DNA of 64,000 bases from Caballeronia glebae (GTDB lineage Bacteria; Pseudomonadota; Gammaproteobacteria; Burkholderiales; Burkholderiaceae). A program made the position numbers and the translations under genes. The notes beneath the pieces are model-generated. The model was not told the DNA's origin. It was given only the letters and a program-made list of their open reading frames with translations, and ran no database searches. Within the stretch, counting starts at the first letter, position 1. Each line of letters opens with the position of its first letter. Location: NCBI RefSeq assembly GCF_001545035.1, contig NZ_FCOJ02000003.1, positions 1 through 64,000 of the forward strand. The letters run 5' to 3'. Shown here in pieces: positions 59,131 through 64,000 of this stretch.

Positions 59131-60285
59131 TCAGCCGATCGCCCGCAGGCCTTCGACGATGCGCACGCGGCTCGCCTGCACCGCCGGCACAATCGCGGCC
59201 GCCATCGCGACGACGAACGCGCATGCGGCCTGCAGAAGCATCGTCTCGCGCGACACCATGAAGACGGGAAACACGCCGCCGGTCGCGTGCTTGAAGACTT
59301 CGGCGATCGGCGGCGTCGCCAGTATCCCGATGCCGCCGCCGATCGCGCAGATCGCCATCGATTCGCCGAACACGAGCACGGAGAGAAACGCGGAGCCGAA
59401 ACCGAGCGCCTTCAGCGTGGCGTACTCGGTAGTGCGTTCACGCGCGCTCATCGCCATGGCGTTCGCCATCACAGCCATGATGATCAGGATCACTACATAA
59501 GAAACGACGCGTATCGCCGCGATGATCTGATTCGACATCGCGACGAAGCCGAGTTGAAACGCCTGCTCCGTTTCCGTCAGTGTTTCGGCGAGCGAGTTCC
59601 TGAAAACGTTGTCGATGTTGCGCGAGACGGCAGCCGCTTCGTCCGGGTCCTTGATGCCGACCACGTACACGCCGACCTGATCGACGTTGCGTTTGGTCGT
59701 CTTGCGGGCCGTCTCGTTCAGGTAGTCGTAGTGAAAGATCAGTTGCCGCGTGATGGTCGATTCATCGCGCCCTTCCATGATGCCGCGCACGACGAAGTCC
59801 CATGTCCCCGGATAGATCGTGCCCTTCAGCGGAATGACGTCGCCGACCTTGAAGCCGTATTGATCCGCAAGCTGACGGCCGATGAGCGCGCCTTTGCGAT
59901 CGCGTCGATAATCGGCGCGTTGCTGCTCGGAGATGATGAACTCGGGATAGAGGTCGAGATAATTGTCCGACACGGCGAACTGCGCGAAGAAGTTCTTCCG
60001 ATCGCGATAGATGCCGCCGAACCAGTTCGAGCGCGCGACGAGCGTCACGCCATCGACGCCGCGTATGCGATTCTCGTAGGCGAGCGGCAGCGGAAACACG
60101 AGCGAGATCGCGTTGCGCGTGACGAGCCGCGCGTTCGATGCCGCCGCCGCGCCCGCATACCAAGCATCGACGACCGTATGCAGCAGGCCGTAGGCGAGCA
60201 CCGCGATGGTCAGCCCGAGCACCGTCAGCGTGGTGCGCAGCTTGTGCCGCAGCGCGTTGCGCAGAATCAGCTTGAGCACGAACAT
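59131..60285 (-). CDS. ABC transporter permease, FtsX/MacB-type (first permease)
   Basis: 384 residues with the same FtsX layout as its downstream partner: N-terminal helix ('RTTLTVLGLTIAVLAYGLLHTVV'), a periplasmic domain including 'RKGALIGRQLADQYGFKVGDVIPLKG', and three C-terminal helices starting 'VVSYVVILIIMAVMANAMAMSARERTTEYATLKALGFGSAFL'. The two permeases are clearly related but not identical, pointing to a heterodimer. 6 bp separate it from the ATPase and 9 bp from the next permease. Confidence 0.92.
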   Translation of the reverse strand: MFVLKLILRNALRHKLRTTLTVLGLTIAVLAYGLLHTVVDAWYAGAAAASNARLVTRNAISLVFPLPLAYENRIRGVDGVTLVARSNWFGGIYRDRKNFFAQFAVSDNYLDLYPEFIISEQQRADYRRDRKGALIGRQLADQYGFKVGDVIPLKGTIYPGTWDFVVRGIMEGRDESTITRQLIFHYDYLNETARKTTKRNVDQVGVYVVGIKDPDEAAAVSRNIDNVFRNSLAETLTETEQAFQLGFVAMSNQIIAAIRVVSYVVILIIMAVMANAMAMSARERTTEYATLKALGFGSAFLSVLVFGESMAICAIGGGIGILATPPIAEVFKHATGGVFPVFMVSRETMLLQAACAFVVAMAAAIVPAVQASRVRIVEGLRAIG

Positions 60286-60291
60286 GATGGT

Positions 60292-60984
60292 TTAGCGCGT
60301 GGTTCCATCGATCAGCTCGCCCTTCTCCAGATGCACGAGCGCCTTCGCCGCGCCGGCCGCGTGCGCGTCGTGCGTCACCATGATGATGGTCTTGCCGAGC
60401 TTGTCGTTGAGACGCTGCAGCATCGCGAGGACATCGGCGGCCGAGCTGCGGTCGAGATCGCCGGTCGGCTCGTCGGCGACGATCAGCGTCGGGTCCGTGA
60501 TCAGCGCCCGCGCAATCGCGACGCGCTGCTGCTGCCCGCCCGACAACTCCGACGGAAAATGGCTCATGCGGTCCGCCATGTTGACCATGTCGAGCACCAT
60601 CGCGACGCGTTCCTTGCGTTCATGGCGCGTGAGGCGCGTCAACATCAGCGGCAGTTCGACGTTCTCGAACGCGGACAACACCGGCATCAGGTTATAGAAC
60701 TGAAAGATGAAGCCGACGTGCGCCGCGCGCCAGTCCGCGAGCGCGGCTTCCGGCAGGCGCGTGATATCGAGCCCGCCGACGAGCAACTCGCCGCTATCGG
60801 GCCGGTCGATGCCCGCGATCAGGTTGAGCAGCGTGCTCTTGCCCGAACCCGACGGCCCCATCAACGCGACGAAATTGCCCTGCGCGATGGACAGCGTGAT
60901 GTCGGTCAGCACCGGCACGATCTGCACGCCGCGCCGATACGACTTCACGACATGACTGATCTGAACGAGAGGCGTCGTGCTCAC
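60292..60984 (-). CDS. ABC transporter ATP-binding protein, MacB/LolD-type
   Basis: 230 residues with Walker A GPSGSGKST (43-51), Q-loop 'FIFQFYNLMPVLSAFENVELPL', signature LSGGQQQRV (about 143), Walker B LIVADEPTGDLD and a His switch in 'TIIMVTHD'. It belongs to the small MacB/LolD subfamily that works with FtsX-type permeases. The start is GTG, one base after the TAA of the adaptor gene, so translation is coupled. Confidence 0.95.
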   Translation of the reverse strand: MSTTPLVQISHVVKSYRRGVQIVPVLTDITLSIAQGNFVALMGPSGSGKSTLLNLIAGIDRPDSGELLVGGLDITRLPEAALADWRAAHVGFIFQFYNLMPVLSAFENVELPLMLTRLTRHERKERVAMVLDMVNMADRMSHFPSELSGGQQQRVAIARALITDPTLIVADEPTGDLDRSSAADVLAMLQRLNDKLGKTIIMVTHDAHAAGAAKALVHLEKGELIDGTTR

Positions 60985-60985
60985 G

Positions 60986-62194
60986 TTATTTCTTCGCCAG
61001 CGTGACTTTTGCGCCGTCCGCGATCTTGTCGCCGGGCGCGAGCACGAGCACGTCGCCGGGCTTCACGCCCCGCACCGCCAGCAGATCGCCAATGCGCTCG
61101 CCGGTCGTCACCGGCACTTCGCGCGCGGTGTCGTGTTCAACCGCATAGACGACCTTCTTGCCGCCGCGCGTGACGACCGCCGATGGCTGCACGGCGACGA
61201 CCGCCTTTTTCTCCTCGGGCGGCACCGGCTTCGACAGAAACGCGATCTTCGCGGACATCTCGGGCAGCACGCGCGAATCGCGCTCGACGAAACGCACTTT
61301 CACGAGCACGGTGGCTTTGGAGCGATCGACCGTGGGCACGATGCGCGACACGCGGCCCGCGAAGCGCACATCCGGCAGCGCGTCGAGCTGAATCTCGCAC
61401 GGCTGGTCCACGGCGATGCGCGCGATGTTCGACTCGGCGACATCGGCTTCGACTTCGAGCGTCTTCATGTCGGCGATGGTGACGACCGCGCCCTTGCTAT
61501 CCGACGCCGACGAGAACGGCGTGATGTTGTCGCCGACGTTCGCGTGCTTTTCGATCACGAGGCCGTCGAAGGGCGCGCGGATCACCGTTTGATCGACGGC
61601 CACTTGCGCGGCTTGCGCGTTGGCTTGCGCCGAAACGATCGCGGCTTCGTCGCTGTTGATGGACGCGCGCGCCTTGTCGTAGCGGGCGAGCGCGGCGTCG
61701 TACTGTGTCGCCGGAACCGCGCCTTGCGGTGCGAGGATCTTGTAGCGTCTGAGATCGACGTCGGCGTTCTTCAGCTCGGCGCGCTGAAGTTCGAGATTGG
61801 CTTGCGCGACCTTGACCTGCGCCCGCGCCTGCGCGAGCGACGCGGCGACGTCATTGCTCTCCAGCCGCGCGATGATCTGACCTTCCTTCACCGGCGTGCC
61901 TTCGAGCACGCCGAGCCATTCGACGCGCCCTTGCCCTTTCGATGCGACCGCCGCCTTGCGCTGCGGCACGACATAGCCTGTGGCGTTCAGAAGCGTATAG
62001 CTTTGCGAGGGATACACGGATGTGACCGTGGCGGTCTCCACGGCCTGCGGGCCGGTAAGACGGAGCGCCACGCCGATGAGCGCAAGTACAATTGCAACGA
62101 CGATGACGTAACGAAGCCAGTTGCGCCGGCGCCGCGGCATCGCGGCAGACGGACCCCGGTCGATTTTGAGCTTTGCCAGATCGTGTTCAGCCAA
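60986..62194 (-). CDS. Periplasmic adaptor (MacA/HlyD-type) of the ABC exporter
   Basis: 402 residues. One membrane helix at about 27-45 (WLRYVIVVAIVLALIGVALRL), a lipoyl half motif 'GYVVPQRKAAVASKGQGRVEWLGVLEGTPVKEGQIIARLES', a helical hairpin ('AQARAQVKVAQANLELQRAELKNADVDLRRYK'), the second half lipoyl 'IRAPFDGLVIEKHANVGDNIT' and beta-barrel region 'ALPDVRFAGRVSRIVPTVD'. Together this is the MacA-like adaptor linking inner-membrane exporter and outer-membrane channel, but no TolC gene is present here. The start at 62194 is TTG; ATG at residue 19 is an alternative. Cargo unknown. Confidence 0.9.
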   Translation of the reverse strand: MAEHDLAKLKIDRGPSAAMPRRRRNWLRYVIVVAIVLALIGVALRLTGPQAVETATVTSVYPSQSYTLLNATGYVVPQRKAAVASKGQGRVEWLGVLEGTPVKEGQIIARLESNDVAASLAQARAQVKVAQANLELQRAELKNADVDLRRYKILAPQGAVPATQYDAALARYDKARASINSDEAAIVSAQANAQAAQVAVDQTVIRAPFDGLVIEKHANVGDNITPFSSASDSKGAVVTIADMKTLEVEADVAESNIARIAVDQPCEIQLDALPDVRFAGRVSRIVPTVDRSKATVLVKVRFVERDSRVLPEMSAKIAFLSKPVPPEEKKAVVAVQPSAVVTRGGKKVVYAVEHDTAREVPVTTGERIGDLLAVRGVKPGDVLVLAPGDKIADGAKVTLAKK

Positions 62195-62305
62195 TTTATG
62201 GACGTGCGCCGCGGGATGGGCCGGCGGATCGGGTGCGGTGAAGGGACGCTCAGTATAGCGCCGTCGATTCGCACATTTACGAAGCCTTTACGTGTTCATC
62301 GACAC

Positions 62306-63226
62306 TCAAACGCCATGCGCGCGCTTCAGATCGTCCGCGATGAAATCGACGAACGCGCGAATCCGCGCCGACATCTGATGCCGTTGCGAATACACCGCGT
62401 AAATGTCCGCATTCGGCGTCTCGTGCTCGGGCAGCACGAGCACGAGGCGGCCGTCGTCGAGATAGTCCCTGATGTCCCACTCGGCGCGCATCAGAATGCC
62501 GTGCCCTTCCAGCGCCCATTTCACAGCGATCTCGCCATCGTTCGTCGTGAGATTGCCCTTGATGCGCACGGCCTCCGTCTTGCGCGCCGCGCCGCGGCCC
62601 GTGCTCAGGCGCCATACGCCGTAGGCTTCGTCGCCCTGACGAATGCCGATGCAGTTATGCCGCGTCAATTCGTGCGGCGTCGCGGGCATGCCGTGCGCGG
62701 CAATATACGCAGGCGCCGCGCACAACAGACGCCGGTTCGGCGCAAGGCGTCGCGCGATCACCCGCGTGTCGGGCGGCTCGCCAAAGCGGATGCAGACGTC
62801 GAAGGTATCGTCCGTGAGCGGCGGCGGCGCAACTGACAACTGAAGCTGCACCGACACCTGCGGATGCCGCGCGACGAAGCGCGAAATTGCCGGCGCGATG
62901 TGACTGCGCCCGAAGCCGAGCGTCGCGTTCACGCGCAGCAGCCCCTTCGGACTCTTTTTCGCGCTGCCGAGCAGTTCGGCCAGTTCGTCGATCTCGTCGA
63001 GAATGCGCCGCGCGTGCTCCAGATACAGCTCGCCTTCGGGCGTGAGCATCATCCGGCGCGTCGTGCGGTTCACGAGCGGCACGCCCGCGCGCGCTTCCAT
63101 CTGCGTGAGACGCTTGCTGACGGCCGCAGCCGTTACGCCCAGTTCGCGCGCCGCCGCGCTCAGGCTGCCCGAGGCGGCAAGCGTCGAGAAAAAGCTCAGA
63201 TCCGAGGGCTGAACGGTGTCCGCCAT
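62306..63226 (-). CDS. LysR-family regulator, divergent from tartrate dehydrogenase
   Basis: 306 residues from ATG 63226. The wHTH 'DLSFFSTLAASGSLSAAARELGVTAAAVSKRLTQMEARAGVPLVNRTTRRMMLTPEGE' and the effector domain from about 88 are typical LysR. The divergent arrangement with the dehydrogenase gene (about 120 bp between starts) matches the known ttuA-type control of tartrate use genes, so it probably activates the dehydrogenase in response to tartrate. A GTG 9 nt upstream is an alternative start. Confidence 0.9.
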   Translation of the reverse strand: MADTVQPSDLSFFSTLAASGSLSAAARELGVTAAAVSKRLTQMEARAGVPLVNRTTRRMMLTPEGELYLEHARRILDEIDELAELLGSAKKSPKGLLRVNATLGFGRSHIAPAISRFVARHPQVSVQLQLSVAPPPLTDDTFDVCIRFGEPPDTRVIARRLAPNRRLLCAAPAYIAAHGMPATPHELTRHNCIGIRQGDEAYGVWRLSTGRGAARKTEAVRIKGNLTTNDGEIAVKWALEGHGILMRAEWDIRDYLDDGRLVLVLPEHETPNADIYAVYSQRHQMSARIRAFVDFIADDLKRAHGV

Positions 63227-63348
63227 GACGCTCACTTGTGAATAAAAGTTAAAGATGCTTTGAGTTTAGCACCGGTTTCGGCAGCGTAAGTTGGGTAAAG
63301 TGAGCCCACGCTGTAACACACCCGACACATCGAAAACGGAGACGAGAC

Positions 63349-64000
63349 ATGAAGACATATCGCATCGCGACCATTCCCGGCGACGGCATTGGCAAGGAGG
63401 TCGTGCCCGCCGGCCAGCAAGTGCTCGAAGCTTTGGCACGCTGCACGCAAAATTTTGAATTCCAATTCGAAAATTTCGACTGGGGTGCGGACTATTACCG
63501 CCAGCACGGCGTGATGATGCCCGCCGATGGTCTCGACGCGATTCGCGACAAGGACGCGATCCTCTTCGGCTCCGCCGGCGACCCGGACGTGCCCGATCAC
63601 ATCACGCTGTGGGGCCTGCGCCTGAAGATCTGCCAGGGCCTCGACCAGTACGCCAACGTGCGCCCGACGCGCATCCTGCCGGGCATCGACGGGCCGCTCA
63701 AGCGCTGCAAGCCCGAGGATCTGAACTGGGTGATCGTGCGCGAGAACTCGGAAGGGGAATACTCCGGCGTCGGCGGCCGCGTGCATCAGGGCCATCCGAT
63801 CGAGGCGGCGACCGATGTGTCGATCCTCACGCGCGCCGGGGTCGAACGCATTATGCGTTTTGCATTCAAACTCGCGCAGTCGCGTCCGCGCAAGTTGCTG
63901 ACCGTCATTACCAAGAGCAACGCGCAACGTCACGCGATGGTCATGTGGGACGAGATCGCGCTCACGATCTCGAAGGAATTCCCCGACGTGAAGTGGGACA
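63349..64000 (+). CDS. ttuC: Tartrate dehydrogenase-like beta-decarboxylating dehydrogenase (cut by window edge)
   Basis: The first 217 residues only; the window ends before the stop. 'MKTYRIATIPGDGIGKEVVPAG' is the NAD-binding start of the isocitrate/isopropylmalate dehydrogenase family, and 'LFGSAGDPDVPDHITLWGLRLKICQGLDQYANVRPTRILPG' plus 'IVRENSEGEYSGVGGR' are close to tartrate dehydrogenase/decarboxylase (TtuC). It acts on tartrate or malate-like acids with NAD. GGAGA is 6 nt before the ATG. It is divergent from the LysR gene. Family members overlap in specificity (malate, isopropylmalate), so the tartrate call is likely, not certain. Confidence 0.88.
   Translation, partial: MKTYRIATIPGDGIGKEVVPAGQQVLEALARCTQNFEFQFENFDWGADYYRQHGVMMPADGLDAIRDKDAILFGSAGDPDVPDHITLWGLRLKICQGLDQYANVRPTRILPGIDGPLKRCKPEDLNWVIVRENSEGEYSGVGGRVHQGHPIEAATDVSILTRAGVERIMRFAFKLAQSRPRKLLTVITKSNAQRHAMVMWDEIALTISKEFPDVKWD

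Noticed and set aside
57928..61005. Open frame of more than 1000 codons on the plus strand opposite the ABC exporter
   Set aside because: The composition is Arg/His/Asp-rich with no domain, whereas the minus strand has Walker, signature and FtsX motifs. A GC-skew shadow.

Overview
The window is GC-rich, densely coded chromosomal DNA from a beta-proteobacterium of the Burkholderiaceae, most likely Burkholderia sensu lato (Paraburkholderia or Caballeronia). The basis is codon use, the family set (DUF3563, DUF4148, a DUF3348/DUF802/DUF2894 operon, many LysR and AAHS-type MFS genes, tartrate dehydrogenase) and the absence of foreign-looking DNA. I see about 60 genes. There is no rRNA, tRNA, insertion sequence, phage gene or CRISPR array. 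Both edges cut genes: a LysR regulator on the left and a tartrate dehydrogenase on the right.

Region by region. 1-4.1 kb: housekeeping and small genes (LysR end, PPK2 polyphosphate kinase, DUF465, a small exported protein, a membrane protein, an alpha/beta hydrolase, DUF3563). 4.5-11.3 kb: a signalling block with a membrane hybrid histidine kinase (sensor, 2 PAS, HisKA, HATPase, 2 REC, Hpt), a convergent output-less tandem-REC response regulator, and a VpsR-like sigma-54 activator. 11.6-14.9 kb: MATE exporter, methyltransferase, acyltransferase. 15.0-23.2 kb: a catabolic-looking group (epoxide-hydrolase-like enzyme, LysR, AAHS transporter, pyrone-lactonase-like amidohydrolase, isocitrate-lyase/PEP-mutase-like lyase, DUF1330, haloacid dehalogenase, an atypical SDR, a tautomerase). 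23.2-24.9 kb: periplasmic trehalase. 25.0-30.5 kb: a second catabolic unit (AraC regulator, SDR, KstD-like flavoprotein, NIPSNAP protein, AAHS transporter). 30.5-35.0 kb: redox and stress genes (Ohr, NmrA-like protein with LysR, then an ECF41-type sigma factor with its AhpD-like partner and a cupin). 35.1-41.2 kb: MFS, AraC, gluconate permease, aldose epimerase, small proteins. 41.4-44.0 kb: a soluble 4-PAS hybrid kinase. 44.1-49.7 kb: AhpD-like enzyme, LysR, SDR, MFS and a split transketolase, probably a carbohydrate-type pathway.

49.7-53.9 kb holds what I consider the most interesting locus: a tightly overlapped four-gene operon, DUF3348 - DUF802 - MotB/OmpA-like - DUF2894. The DUF802 protein has a TolQ/MotA-type channel core followed by a roughly 570-residue helical tail with internal repeats. 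The next gene encodes a single-pass protein with an Asp at the start of its membrane helix and a peptidoglycan-binding OmpA domain. Together they have the architecture of an ion-driven 5:2 motor of the kind found in the Zorya defence system (ZorA/ZorB), but with different partner genes.

54.0-64.0 kb: exported hydrolases (a choloylglycine-hydrolase-family enzyme and a phosphoesterase lipoprotein), a GFA protein, a tautomerase, a MacAB/DevBCA-like four-gene ABC exporter, and a LysR regulator divergent from tartrate dehydrogenase.
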